Counted from the first letter of the stretch, positions 42,598 through 51,037 are shown. The stretch: 64,000 nt of DNA from Cohnella sp. GbtcB17 (GCF_019091135.1 NZ_JAGXJW010000025.1:1-64000), one strand, 5' to 3'. Notes: a model not told the origin generated them from the sequence alone. Numbers and translations are program-made.

Positions 42598-44832
42598 TCA
42601 TTGAATCGTTTGCTTGCGATATTCGCTCGGCGTGAAGCCGGTGAACTTTTTGAACATCCGGTTGAATGAATTGATATTTTGGTAGCCCGCGATTTGGGCC
42701 GCGTCTTGAATTCGGATGTCGGGGCGCAGCAGCAGCTTTTTCGCTTCCTCGATCCGGACCAAATTGACGTAGTCGACGAAGTATTCGCCCGTCTTCTCCT
42801 TGAAGTAGCGGGACAGGTAGCTGCGTGAGATGTTCAATTTGTCCGCGAGCACGTCGAGCGTGATGTCCTTGTCGAAGTTTTTGGCGATGTAGTCGTATAC
42901 GAACGCAATCGTCGGATCCTGCTTGTCTTTTTCCGAACCGACCAGCAGGCAGGCCTCGCGGATCAAATCGCATATCGACGCTTCCAAGCGATCGAAGTTG
43001 CGGCTGTCGGACAGCGTCTCGATCGCTTTGCGTACGGGCGCCGGATCGATCTGGCGCTGACGAAGGATCTTGAGCGTTCGGCTTGCGATCGAATCTGCGA
43101 ACTGCCGGACGAGCGCCGCGCTCGGCGCGCGCTTCTTGAGCTTCCCGATCGCGCGCCGGGCGAGCTCCTGCGCGAGCGCCTCGTTGCCATGGTACAAATG
43201 CGTCTCGAGCTCCTCCTCCTGCCCGGGGGACCAGGCGCCGGGTTCCTCGCCGGACGGCGGCTCGAGGACGATCTGCGTTTGTTCGCCGAATCTTCTGGCG
43301 CGGAGCAGGTCCAGCCCGCTCCGGTAAGCCTCATTCCAATCTTGCGCGCCGCCGGTTGCCGCGATCGTGAGGTATACGTATTCCTGCTCGGCCTGCAGCA
43401 CGTGTTCGATGCGAGCGAGCGTGCGCGCGATCTCGGGGTCGTCGTGATTTGCGAACACGATCGACAGAATCTGGTCCTTCTCCATCTGGAGCGTGACCGA
43501 ATCCGGATAGAGCTCGGTAACGATCCGGTTGACGTATTCGCGGATGAAGGAAGCCGCGCGTTCTTCGTCCACCTCGATTTGGCGCAGGTTCGGCTTGAAG
43601 TATAGCTGGAACAGGAGCAGCGAATAGGGACGATCCGGCGCCGCGATCGGCAAATGCGCGCCGTGCTGATGCCGGATTTTTTTGAGCGCATTGGAGTACG
43701 CATAGTAGCGCAGCAGCGATTCTTTTTGCGACATGTCTGCATGGATGTCTCGGCTCGTTTTCAGCACCTCGCCGATCTTGTCCTGAATGATATTGAACTC
43801 CTTGATCCCGCTCTGCCAGCGAATCGGCGCGTTCCATTTATGGATGCTCTCGATCATGCGCTTGACGGGCAGGTTAATGCGCAGGCTGAACAAGAGAGAC
43901 GCGATCAGGCTGATGGCGACCGTCAGCGCGAGCAGCGCGAGAAACGTATAATTCCAGCGAATCTGGCCGGATATCGTCGTATCGGGCACTTCGAGCACGT
44001 AGGTGAGGCCGTTTGCGCCTTTTTCATAGAAATAATAGGCGCCCTTGTCGATCAGATGCCCCGAATCGCCGCGCATGTCTGGCAGCGTCTTCAATTCGTC
44101 TGTCACCGTCGCGTAAAGCGTCCGACCCTGATCGTTTAAAATAAAAAAACGGTCGTCCGTCATCTGCCGCAAACCTGCATAAGCTGCATCGGCGCGAACC
44201 ATCGCGATCATGTAAAAATCGGACATCCGATCGTTGCGGACGACGATCGGAATGAGCCTGCGTTCGTCCGCGCGTGCGGAGCCGCTTACTTCGGCGAAGG
44301 CGGCGGCAGGCAGCACCTCGAACGTGCCAGGGCGATCGAATTGTTCGATCCAAAAGGACGAACCGTATGCCGTGCTGTTGTAGTAACGTTCGAACATGGT
44401 GCCGATGTCCGCGCCACGGCTCTGCTCTAGCGCGAATCCGGTCTTTTTGTGCATCAGGATCAAATTGTCCAGATAGAGCAGCCGGTTCGATAGCAGGACC
44501 TGCAGCTTTTGCATCGTCGATACCGCGCGCACGTAGTCCACGGATGCGGCGCCGGCGTCCTGCAGCTCGAGCGAGAACGTCAGGACCGAGCTTTGGATCA
44601 AAGCAAAAAGCTTGTCGTAATCCTCGGTCGTTTTTTGCAAGCCAAGCGTGTTGTACTTGATGATCTCGTCTTTGATGCCGCTTCGGTAATTGAAAACGGA
44701 ATAAAAGATAAATGTGACCAATAGTGCAATAATGATGAAGAAGCTAAGCAGCAGCCGAATGAACAAGGACGACGTAAAGTCCTTGAGCCTTAGCTTGAAC
44801 GGCGCGGCGGTGGAGGCGTTCGTGTTCGGCAT
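42598..44832 (-). CDS. Membrane-bound AraC-family regulator
   Basis: A 744-aa regulator typical of Paenibacillus sugar loci: TM1 at residues 22-48 (LFIRLLLSFFIIIALLVTFIFY), an extracellular Cache-like sensor domain of about 240 residues, TM2 near 300 (TFLALLALTVAISLIASLLFS), a cytoplasmic linker, and a C-terminal AraC domain with two helix-turn-helix units (ISRSYLSRYFKEKTGEYFVDYVN, IQDAAQIAGYQNINSFNRMFKKFTG). It is tail-to-tail with the sugar transporter operon and probably controls it in response to an extracellular saccharide. No response regulator receiver domain is present, so it senses directly. Confidence 0.92.
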   Translation of the reverse strand: MPNTNASTAAPFKLRLKDFTSSLFIRLLLSFFIIIALLVTFIFYSVFNYRSGIKDEIIKYNTLGLQKTTEDYDKLFALIQSSVLTFSLELQDAGAASVDYVRAVSTMQKLQVLLSNRLLYLDNLILMHKKTGFALEQSRGADIGTMFERYYNSTAYGSSFWIEQFDRPGTFEVLPAAAFAEVSGSARADERRLIPIVVRNDRMSDFYMIAMVRADAAYAGLRQMTDDRFFILNDQGRTLYATVTDELKTLPDMRGDSGHLIDKGAYYFYEKGANGLTYVLEVPDTTISGQIRWNYTFLALLALTVAISLIASLLFSLRINLPVKRMIESIHKWNAPIRWQSGIKEFNIIQDKIGEVLKTSRDIHADMSQKESLLRYYAYSNALKKIRHQHGAHLPIAAPDRPYSLLLFQLYFKPNLRQIEVDEERAASFIREYVNRIVTELYPDSVTLQMEKDQILSIVFANHDDPEIARTLARIEHVLQAEQEYVYLTIAATGGAQDWNEAYRSGLDLLRARRFGEQTQIVLEPPSGEEPGAWSPGQEEELETHLYHGNEALAQELARRAIGKLKKRAPSAALVRQFADSIASRTLKILRQRQIDPAPVRKAIETLSDSRNFDRLEASICDLIREACLLVGSEKDKQDPTIAFVYDYIAKNFDKDITLDVLADKLNISRSYLSRYFKEKTGEYFVDYVNLVRIEEAKKLLLRPDIRIQDAAQIAGYQNINSFNRMFKKFTGFTPSEYRKQTIQ

Positions 44833-44934
44833 GAGGGCTTCACCCGCTCCCTTTATGTAGGTTGTCGAAGCAAAACGGATATGCCTTCATTAAACCACGA
44901 ACGGGCACGCCGGGGGTATCACCATATTTTTAAC

Positions 44935-44965
44935 TTGTTCACGATTTGTGCGCGAATGCTATACT
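44935..44965 (+). promoter_or_regulatory. Extended -10 promoter of the HAD gene
   Basis: TGCTATACT (44957-44965) is an extended -10; TTGTTC (44935-44940) could act as -35 with a long 19-nt spacer. Confidence 0.5.
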
Positions 44966-44999
44966 TTCGGTAGTCGATCGAAAGGGAGAGAAATGCAAG

Positions 45000-45584
45000 T
45001 TGAAGCACAAGAAAGCGATGATCCTCGACGTCGGCGGCGTGCTCGCCACCAACTATACCCCGCGATTTTGGGAGGGCCTCTCGGACGATTACGATGTGCC
45101 ATATGATGCTTTAATGCAGTTCCGCAAAGACGTAAGAGCGGATTTATGGACAGGCGCGATCGCCGAGACGGAATTTTGGGAACGAATGTCCGGGCGTTTC
45201 CAAGCGATCGACGGGGCTGATGCTAGGGAGAGGCTGGTCTCGGAAATTCGTCCGCTGCCCGCGCTGGAGCGGCTGGCCGGATGGCGGGACCTGGCGAGTC
45301 TGAACATCCTCAGCAATCACCGGACCGAATGGATCGCGCCGGTGCTCGCGCGACTGTATCCGCTGGCGGATCATGTGATCGTCTCTGCGGAGGTTGGTTT
45401 CCGCAAGCCGGAGCCGGAAATTTACGGTCTGATGGATGCGAGGCTCGGAGGTTTCGCGGACATTCTGTATGTCGACGATGCCAAAAGCAATCTGCCCCAG
45501 GGCGCCGCGCTCGGCTGGCATACGCTGCTTGCGGACGAAGGCGGCGCCTGGATCGCGCAAGCGGAGCGGTGGCTGAACGCGTAA
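45000..45584 (+). CDS. HAD-superfamily hydrolase (subfamily IA)
   Basis: A 194-aa haloacid dehalogenase-type phosphatase. Motif I is MILDVGGVLATNY with the nucleophile Asp; the usual second Asp is Gly, as in YihX-like members. Motif II is LNILSNHR, motif III GFRKPEPEIYGLM, motif IV LYVDDAKSN. Substrate cannot be predicted. Start TTG 45000, ten bases after AAGGGAGAG; ATG 44993 is in another frame. It stands alone, divergent from the AraC regulator gene. Confidence 0.88.
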   Translation: MKHKKAMILDVGGVLATNYTPRFWEGLSDDYDVPYDALMQFRKDVRADLWTGAIAETEFWERMSGRFQAIDGADARERLVSEIRPLPALERLAGWRDLASLNILSNHRTEWIAPVLARLYPLADHVIVSAEVGFRKPEPEIYGLMDARLGGFADILYVDDAKSNLPQGAALGWHTLLADEGGAWIAQAERWLNA

Positions 45585-45648
45585 TCCGTAAAATTAAGGC
45601 AGAAGTATGGCAAGCGCGTGGACGGTCCGTGAACTTGTGTTCGCTTCC

Positions 45649-45678
45649 TTCTTAACCGGCAGATGTTTGCGTTATAAT
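45649..45678 (+). promoter_or_regulatory. Candidate promoter of pduL
   Basis: Perfect TATAAT at 45673-45678; TTCTTA (45649-45654) as a weak -35 with an 18-nt spacer. Confidence 0.5.
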
Positions 45679-45734
45679 GACATCGTGTACATGCTCAATA
45701 AACTAAAGCCGCTCGCGAAAGGCAGGTCTTGACG

Positions 45735-46313
45735 ATGAACGAAGACAAAAAAATACCGGTCGGCGTATCCGCCAGGCACATTCATCTGACGCAGGAGCAT
45801 GTCCGGATCCTGTTCGGCGAAGGCGCCGAACTCACCGAGATGAAGCCGCTGTCGCAGCCGGGTCAATTCGCCGCGAACGAGACGGTCGCCGTGTACGGCC
45901 CGAAAGGCGCTTTTCCGAAGATCCGCATCCTCGGACCGGTCCGCAAGGCGACGCAGCTGGAAGTGTCCCGCACGGACGCCTTCGCCCTCGGTCTGAAGCC
46001 GCCGGTGCGCGAATCCGGCCATATCGAAGGGACGCCCGGCATTCGGATCGTCGGTCCGGCCGGCGAAGTGACGATTGACGAAGGCGTCATCGTGGCAGCC
46101 AGGCACATTCATTTCCATACGTCGGACGCGGAGCGGCTCGGCGTCGCGGACAAGCAACTTCTTAAAGTCCGGTTGGGCGGAGACCGCGGCCTTGTGTTCG
46201 AAAACGTCATCGCGCGCGTATCGCCGTCGTTTAAGCTCGATATGCATATCGACACGGACGAAGGCAACGCCTCGGGCGCCGCGACCGGCGACTTCGCCGA
46301 GCTGCTCGAATAG
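45735..46313 (+). CDS. pduL: Phosphate propanoyltransferase / phosphotransacylase, PduL family
   Basis: Interconverts acyl-CoA and acyl phosphate (acetyl or propionyl) with zinc-dependent chemistry, unrelated to Pta. The 192-aa protein contains the two PduL halves: IPVGVSARHIHLTQEHVRILFG near the N-terminus and IVAARHIHFHTSDAERLGV in the second, with the His pairs that bind metal. It lacks an N-terminal targeting helix for a microcompartment, and no shell genes are in the window, so it probably acts in cytosolic acetate or propionate metabolism. Start ATG 45735 after AAAGGCAGG; TTG 45729 is possible. Confidence 0.92.
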   Translation: MNEDKKIPVGVSARHIHLTQEHVRILFGEGAELTEMKPLSQPGQFAANETVAVYGPKGAFPKIRILGPVRKATQLEVSRTDAFALGLKPPVRESGHIEGTPGIRIVGPAGEVTIDEGVIVAARHIHFHTSDAERLGVADKQLLKVRLGGDRGLVFENVIARVSPSFKLDMHIDTDEGNASGAATGDFAELLE

Positions 46314-46323
46314 AAGGCTCGCA

Positions 46324-46362
46324 GACGCGTTTTCCGCCTGACAGGCGGAGGACGCGTTTTTT
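46324..46362 (+). terminator. Intrinsic terminator after pduL
   Basis: ACGCGTTTTCCGCCTG pairs with CAGGCGGAGGACGCGT (internal mismatches), followed by six T. Confidence 0.82.
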
Positions 46363-46394
46363 GCGTCCTCTTGCACGGAAAGGGCGCGATGGAC

Positions 46395-46424
46395 TTTTCA
46401 TAGATATGGTAAACTGTGTATATT
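46395..46424 (+). promoter_or_regulatory. Candidate promoter of the AAA+/TPR pair
   Basis: TTTTCA (46395-46400), 18-nt spacer, TATATT (46419-46424), 41 nt before the AAA+ gene. Confidence 0.4.
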
Positions 46425-46464
46425 CCTTATCATAGAAAATCAAGAAGCCGAGGTGGAACCGAAG

Positions 46465-47421
46465 ATGTCCGACCGGGACGAGATCGCGGAGCAAAGAAGA
46501 AAAAATCTGAAGCTCATCCAGTTCAGCAAGGACGATCAGACGCTCGTCGAATCGGATAAGCCGAAGGAAACGTTCGCCGACGTCGGCGGCCTTGAAGACG
46601 TAAAGAAGAAAATTCGGATGAACTTCATCTTGCCGCTGCAGCAGCCGGAGCTGTTCGCGGCCTACGGCAAGGAAGCGGGCGGCAGCCTGCTGCTGTTCGG
46701 CCCGCCGGGCTGCGGCAAGACGTTTCTCGCCAGAGCCGTCGCCGGCGAGATCGACGCGAACTTCTTGCATATCGAGCTGCAGGCGATATTGTCCATGTAC
46801 GCAGGACAGAGCGAGCACAATTTGCACGACATATTCGACAAAGCCAGGCAGAGCAAGCCGTGCGTCGTCTTTATCGACGAGCTCGACGCCATGGGCGGCA
46901 GCCGGCACCAGATGAGGCAGCATCACGACCGGATGCTGGTCAACCAGCTGCTGCTTGAACTGGACGGTCTGCAGGCGGAAAACGACAATGTGTTCGTCAT
47001 CGGCGCGACCAATACGCCCTGGTATCTCGACTCGGCGCTGCGTCGTCCGGGGCGGTTCAATCATCTCGTCTTCGTTCCCCCGCCGGAGGAAACCGAACGG
47101 GAGCGCATTTTGGAGCTCAAGCTGTCCGGGAAGCCCGCGGAGGGGCTCCAGCTGGCAAAGATCGCGGCGGAGACGAAGCTGTTCTCGGGCGCCGATCTCG
47201 AGCAGGTCGTCAAGGACGCCGTCGAGTCGGCCATGGAGCGTATGCTCGGAACGGGACGCATCGAGCCGATCACGAACGACGATCTTCGGCGTTCGGCCAA
47301 GACGCGCAAGGCGACGACGCTGGAATGGTTTTCGACCGCCAAAAATTATGCGACGTTCAGCGACGCCAACGGCGACTATCGAATCGTGCTGGACTACGCG
47401 AAAAAGCACGGCATCAAATAA
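46465..47421 (+). CDS. AAA+ family ATPase
   Basis: A 318-aa single-domain AAA+ protein of the classical (FtsH/VPS4-like) clade. After a charged N-terminus of about 40 residues come FADVGGLEDVKKKI, Walker A FGPPGCGKTFLARAVAGE (Lys ~84), Walker B CVVFIDELDAMGG, the second region of homology ATNTPWYLDSALRRPGRF with Arg fingers, and a C-terminal helical lid. No protease or membrane domain is attached. It probably works as a remodelling hexamer. ATG 46465 follows GAGGTGG by about 9 bases. The next gene, a TPR membrane protein, starts 30 bp downstream, suggesting a joint function. Confidence 0.88.
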   Translation: MSDRDEIAEQRRKNLKLIQFSKDDQTLVESDKPKETFADVGGLEDVKKKIRMNFILPLQQPELFAAYGKEAGGSLLLFGPPGCGKTFLARAVAGEIDANFLHIELQAILSMYAGQSEHNLHDIFDKARQSKPCVVFIDELDAMGGSRHQMRQHHDRMLVNQLLLELDGLQAENDNVFVIGATNTPWYLDSALRRPGRFNHLVFVPPPEETERERILELKLSGKPAEGLQLAKIAAETKLFSGADLEQVVKDAVESAMERMLGTGRIEPITNDDLRRSAKTRKATTLEWFSTAKNYATFSDANGDYRIVLDYAKKHGIK

Positions 47422-47450
47422 GCGGTCCGGCAGGCGGGGAGGCGGCGCGG

Positions 47451-48317
47451 GTGGAACAAGCGGCTTGGCAGGCGTCCTTTCGGGCGGCCGAGCAACTGAT
47501 CGAATGGAAGAGATACAAGGAAGCGCTCGAGGAGACGCAGCGACTGCTCTCGCTCGATCCGGAGGATGCGGATGCGATGGCCCTTGCCGGGCGCGTGTAT
47601 CTACTCATGGACCGGCACGACGAAGCGCTGCATTGGGCGCAGGAGGCGCTGCGCCGCGATCCGGAGCACCTGTCGGCCTGGTTCGTGCGCGTATCCGCCT
47701 ATTATGAGAGCGATCGGCTGAAGGCGTTCCAGGAATCGCTGACCGAAGCGCTGCGCCTCGATCCGTACGAGTCTTTCTATTATTATTTGAACGCCAATTA
47801 TTACAATAAAAAAGGACAATTCCCACAGGCCAAGTCGGAGCTGCTTCGCGCGCTCGAACTGTTGCCTCACAACCCCGTCTACCTCGCTATGCTGAGCTAC
47901 GTCGAAGCTTTGCTTGGCGACTTCGAGGAGTCGGCGAAGCTCGACGCCCAGGCGATCCGGATCGATGCCGAGACGCCGCATGTGCTCTTGCATCTGGCCT
48001 GGGCCGCCCGAACGCGCGGGGACTTTAAGCTCGACGAGACCTATATGAAAAGCGCTGTCCGGCTCAATCCGGAAGATAAGCAGTTTCAGGACGAATATTT
48101 AGAAGCGCTTCAGCGTGCGCATCCGATGTACCGGATTTTCGCGGTGCCCGGCAAGTACGTTCGAAGAATGCGCCCTTGGCAAATCTGGGTCGCCTGGATC
48201 GTCGCGTGGATATTGTTCAAGCCCTTGCTGCTGCTCTTTATCGTGCTGTACGTGCTCTCGAAGTGGGGAACGAAGGCGCTCGTCCATGTGCGCGTGTTCG
48301 GCTGGAGACGAAGGTAA
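47451..48317 (+). CDS. Tetratricopeptide-repeat membrane protein
   Basis: A 288-aa protein with five or so TPR units (AAEQLIEWKRYKEALEETQRLL, AGRVYLLMDRHDEALHWAQEAL and following, through about residue 215), then a linker and a C-terminal hydrophobic pair (QIWVAWIVAWILFKPLLLLFIVLYVL) that should anchor it with the TPR array in the cytosol. GTG 47451 has GGGGAGG eight bases upstream. It is co-directional with and 30 bp behind the AAA+ gene, so it may recruit clients or the ATPase to the membrane. Specific function unknown. Confidence 0.82.
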   Translation: MEQAAWQASFRAAEQLIEWKRYKEALEETQRLLSLDPEDADAMALAGRVYLLMDRHDEALHWAQEALRRDPEHLSAWFVRVSAYYESDRLKAFQESLTEALRLDPYESFYYYLNANYYNKKGQFPQAKSELLRALELLPHNPVYLAMLSYVEALLGDFEESAKLDAQAIRIDAETPHVLLHLAWAARTRGDFKLDETYMKSAVRLNPEDKQFQDEYLEALQRAHPMYRIFAVPGKYVRRMRPWQIWVAWIVAWILFKPLLLLFIVLYVLSKWGTKALVHVRVFGWRRR

Positions 48318-48400
48318 GAGGTGCGTTAAGAGACGGCGGAAGCAGCGCGGAAAAACGGCTGCGAGAGCTTTGAATGGTTAAGATTGCGCTTTCCAGGGTA

Positions 48401-48419
48401 AATAAGACTAGTCCTTATT
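48401..48419 (+). promoter_or_regulatory. Palindrome before the 61-aa gene
   Basis: AATAAGACTAGTCCTTATT is a near-perfect 19-bp inverted repeat, flanked by GGGT and ACCC arms that can lengthen it as RNA. It ends 6 bases before the GGAGG ribosome site, so it may be a DNA operator or an RNA hairpin at the ribosome site. Confidence 0.4.
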
Positions 48420-48439
48420 CAACCCGGAGGTGTATTCGT

Positions 48440-48625
48440 ATGACGAACAACGGCAGGTTGGACAGGCAAGGGATCGACGTGCAGGAGGAAGGCAAGCAGT
48501 GGCAGGCGCACGCGGACAGGGCGAAAGCGAACTTCGAAGCGGTCAAGCAGCAGCGGGCGGTCGGCACCAACAGTCACCCCGACAGGCAAAATCGGATGAT
48601 CGACACGCGCAATTTGCGCAAATAG
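48440..48625 (+). CDS. Small hydrophilic protein of unknown function (61 aa)
   Basis: ATG 48440 follows CGGAGGTG by about 7 bases. The 61-aa product (MTNNGRLDRQGIDVQEEGKQ...) is highly charged, without membrane segments or cysteines, and has two similar motifs, NGRLDRQGIDV and HPDRQNRMIDTRNL, at its ends. A terminator follows 15 bp after the stop, so it is a complete gene. I recognise no family; its size and composition recall small spore or stress proteins, but that is speculation. Confidence 0.65.
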   Translation: MTNNGRLDRQGIDVQEEGKQWQAHADRAKANFEAVKQQRAVGTNSHPDRQNRMIDTRNLRK

Positions 48626-48639
48626 ATGATAGAACGGCG

Positions 48640-48668
48640 ACCCGGCAGCCCGCGCTGCCGGGTTTTTT
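48640..48668 (+). terminator. Intrinsic terminator after the 61-aa gene
   Basis: ACCCGGCAGC and GCTGCCGGGT form a perfect stem around CCGC, followed by TTTTT. Confidence 0.9.
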
Positions 48669-48714
48669 CGCGCTTTTAGGCTTCGCAAGGCTCGTTTTTG
48701 CCGTCCGAATAGGC

Positions 48715-48743
48715 TTGGGCCGCTCTCCTTGCTATGCTATAAT
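48715..48743 (+). promoter_or_regulatory. Sigma-A promoter of miaB-ricA
   Basis: TTGGGC (48715-48720), 17-nt spacer, TATAAT (48738-48743) with an extended TGC before it. Confidence 0.72.
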
Positions 48744-48800
48744 GGAGAATCGAATGGTCCCATCGCTTTTGAGGGCGCACGACAGGAGGTATCTCTTCGC

Positions 48801-50405
48801 ATGACGAAGGAAGGCCAAGGACGGCAAGCCGCCGGTCCGGCTAAAGATTATGCCAAATACTTCGACTTCTCTGGCGCGAAGGTCATCGCCCAGGAGGAAG
48901 GCAAGACGACATATCGCATCAACGGCCGCAACGTTCAAATTTCCTCGCCGCCCGATCTGCGAGAAGGCAAGAAGCGCGGCAAGGAAGAGATCCGGGTGCA
49001 CTACGATACCGGCATCGGCGAGGATATGAAGACGTTCGGCGCCGGCCGGTATTACTGCATCTTCACGTACGGCAGCCAGATGATCGAGCACGACACGGAG
49101 GTCATGCGCGGCCTGTTCGAGGAGATGGGCTACACCGCGACCGAAGACAAGCGGCAGGCCGACGTCATCCTGATCAATACGTGCGCGGTCCGCGAAAATG
49201 CCGAGGACAAGGTGTTCGGCGAGCTCGGTCACCTGAAGCGGCTGAAGCTCGAAAAGCCGGATCTTGTGCTCGGCGTATGCGGCTGCATGTCCCAGGAAGT
49301 GTCGGTCGTCAACCGCATTTTGGAGAAGCATCCGCATGTCGATCTTATTTTCGGCACGCACAACATCCACCGCCTGCCCGAGCTGCTGAAGGAAGCGCAC
49401 TACGGCAAGGAGATGGTCGTCGAGGTGTGGTCCAAGGAAGGCGACATCATCGAAAATTTGCCCAAGAAGCGGGAAGGCCTCCGCGCCTGGGTGAACATCA
49501 TGTACGGCTGCGACAAGTTTTGCACATACTGCATCGTGCCTTACACGCGGGGCAAGGAACGCAGCCGGGTGCCCGAGGACGTCATCGCCGAAGTGCGCGA
49601 GCTGGCGCGCCAGGGCTTCAAGGAGATCACCCTGCTCGGCCAGAACGTCAACGCCTACGGCAAAGACTTCGCGGACCGGAACTACCGGTTCGGCGATCTG
49701 ATGGACGATATCCGCAAGATCGACATCCCGCGCGTCCGGTTCACGACGAGCCATCCGCGCGACTTCGACGACCGTCTGATCGAGGTGCTCGCCAAGGGCG
49801 GCAATCTTGTGGAGCACATTCACCTGCCGTTTCAGTCGGGCAGCAGCGAGGTGCTCAAGCGGATGAGCCGCAAGTATACGCGCGAGCAGTTCCTGTCCCT
49901 GGTCGGGCGCATTCGCGCCGCGATGCCGAACGCCGTGCTGACGAGCGATATCATCGTCGGCTTCCCGGGCGAGACCGATGAACAATTCGAGGAGACGATC
50001 GAGGTCGTTCGCGAGGCCGGCATCTCGATGGCATATACGTTCATCTATTCGCCGCGTGCCGGCACGCCGGCAGCGGAGATGGAGGACAACGTGCCATACG
50101 AGGCCAAGCAGCGCAGGCTCGCCCGCCTGAACGAGGTGATCGCGGAGATGAGTCTAGCCAGCAATCTCGAGCTTGCCGGCCAGGTCGTCGAAGTGCTCGT
50201 CGAAGGCGAGAGCAAGAACAATGCGAACGTACTGTCCGGACGCACGCGCAGCAACAAGCTCATTCACTTCGAGGGACCGAAGTCCTGGATCGGACAGTTC
50301 GCCATGGTGCGCATTACGCAGCCGCAAACCTGGTTCATCCGGGCCGAGGCGATCGGCCTCGCCGAAGAAGCGAGCGAATTGCCGAGAACGGCCGGCGGCG
50401 TTTAA
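48801..50405 (+). CDS. miaB: tRNA-2-methylthio-N6-dimethylallyladenosine synthase MiaB
   Basis: Radical SAM enzyme that adds a methylthio group to i6A37 of tRNAs. The 534-aa protein has an extended N-terminus as in Bacillus, an MTTase domain, the radical SAM Cys triad ([10 protein letters not shown]), and a C-terminal TRAM domain ([12 protein letters not shown]). Unusual point: the first auxiliary-cluster motif, normally TYGCQMNEHD, reads [10 protein letters not shown], so the ligand Cys is Ser92; a Cys lies six residues before it (Cys86). The other two auxiliary Cys ([16 protein letters not shown]) are present. Start ATG 48801 after GACAGGAGG. ricA follows 40 bp downstream. Confidence 0.95.
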   Translation: MTKEGQGRQAAGPAKDYAKYFDFSGAKVIAQEEGKTTYRINGRNVQISSPPDLREGKKRGKEEIRVHYDTGIGEDMKTFGAGRYYCIFTYGSQMIEHDTEVMRGLFEEMGYTATEDKRQADVILINTCAVRENAEDKVFGELGHLKRLKLEKPDLVLGVCGCMSQEVSVVNRILEKHPHVDLIFGTHNIHRLPELLKEAHYGKEMVVEVWSKEGDIIENLPKKREGLRAWVNIMYGCDKFCTYCIVPYTRGKERSRVPEDVIAEVRELARQGFKEITLLGQNVNAYGKDFADRNYRFGDLMDDIRKIDIPRVRFTTSHPRDFDDRLIEVLAKGGNLVEHIHLPFQSGSSEVLKRMSRKYTREQFLSLVGRIRAAMPNAVLTSDIIVGFPGETDEQFEETIEVVREAGISMAYTFIYSPRAGTPAAEMEDNVPYEAKQRRLARLNEVIAEMSLASNLELAGQVVEVLVEGESKNNANVLSGRTRSNKLIHFEGPKSWIGQFAMVRITQPQTWFIRAEAIGLAEEASELPRTAGGV

Positions 50406-50445
50406 ACGAATAACAGGCAGATCACATTCGGGAGGAACCCAATTT

Positions 50446-50958
50446 ATGTCTCAGCATTCGCACGATCACGATCACGGCCACGACGGCTGCAGCCACGGCG
50501 TGCCCGATCTCGGGCAACCCGAGGACTACGTCATTCCCGAATTCGACAACCGGGAGCTCATTCTGCGCGACGACATCCTCGCCAGGGCCAAGGAGCTCGC
50601 GCAGCTGATCACGACGGCCGACGAGGTGCGGACGTACCAGAACGCGGAGCGTCTCATCCAGCGCCACGACAGAGTGCAAGGCTTGATCTCCCAGATCAAA
50701 AAGAAGCAAAAGGAGCTTGTCGCGTTCCAGAAAACGTTCAAAAATCCGGCGATGGTCGAAAAGATCGAAGGCGAGATCGCGGTGCTCCAGGACGAGCTCG
50801 ACGGCATGCCGGTCGTTCAGCAGTTCCAGCAAAGCCAGACGGACGTCAACTACATGCTTCAGTCCGTCGTCAGCATCATCCGCGATACGGTCGCGGAGAA
50901 GCTCGACGTCGAAGCGGCGACGCCGCCCGTCGAGGAGCCGGAGACGTGCATCGATTGA
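50446..50958 (+). CDS. ricA: YlbF-family regulator RicA (YmcA) with His-rich N-terminus
   Basis: RicA with RicF and RicT forms the Y-complex that carries iron-sulfur clusters and promotes RNase Y-dependent mRNA maturation, sporulation, competence and biofilm in B. subtilis. Here a 170-aa protein: residues 3-17 are a His/Asp-rich run (HSHDHDHGHDGCSHG), then the helical YlbF/YmcA core from about residue 35 (DDILARAKELAQLITTADEV, MPVVQQFQQSQTDVNYMLQ), ending ETCID with a Cys near the C-terminus, comparable to the C-terminal Cys of YmcA. GGAGG lies before ATG 50446. Position right after miaB matches B. subtilis. The N-terminal run is not in B. subtilis YmcA as I recall it. Confidence 0.88.
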   Translation: MSQHSHDHDHGHDGCSHGVPDLGQPEDYVIPEFDNRELILRDDILARAKELAQLITTADEVRTYQNAERLIQRHDRVQGLISQIKKKQKELVAFQKTFKNPAMVEKIEGEIAVLQDELDGMPVVQQFQQSQTDVNYMLQSVVSIIRDTVAEKLDVEAATPPVEEPETCID

Positions 50959-51001
50959 TCAACGGTAGACAAATCCGTTAAAAATAGCTTCGGGAAGCGC
51001 G

Positions 51002-51024
51002 AGCCTGCCCCGGCAGGATTTTCT
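51002..51024 (+). terminator. Weak terminator-like hairpin after ricA
   Basis: CCTGCC and GGCAGG form a small stem at 51004-51017 followed by ATTTTCT. Limited strength. Confidence 0.4.
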
Positions 51025-51037
51025 CGGCTCACGGCAG

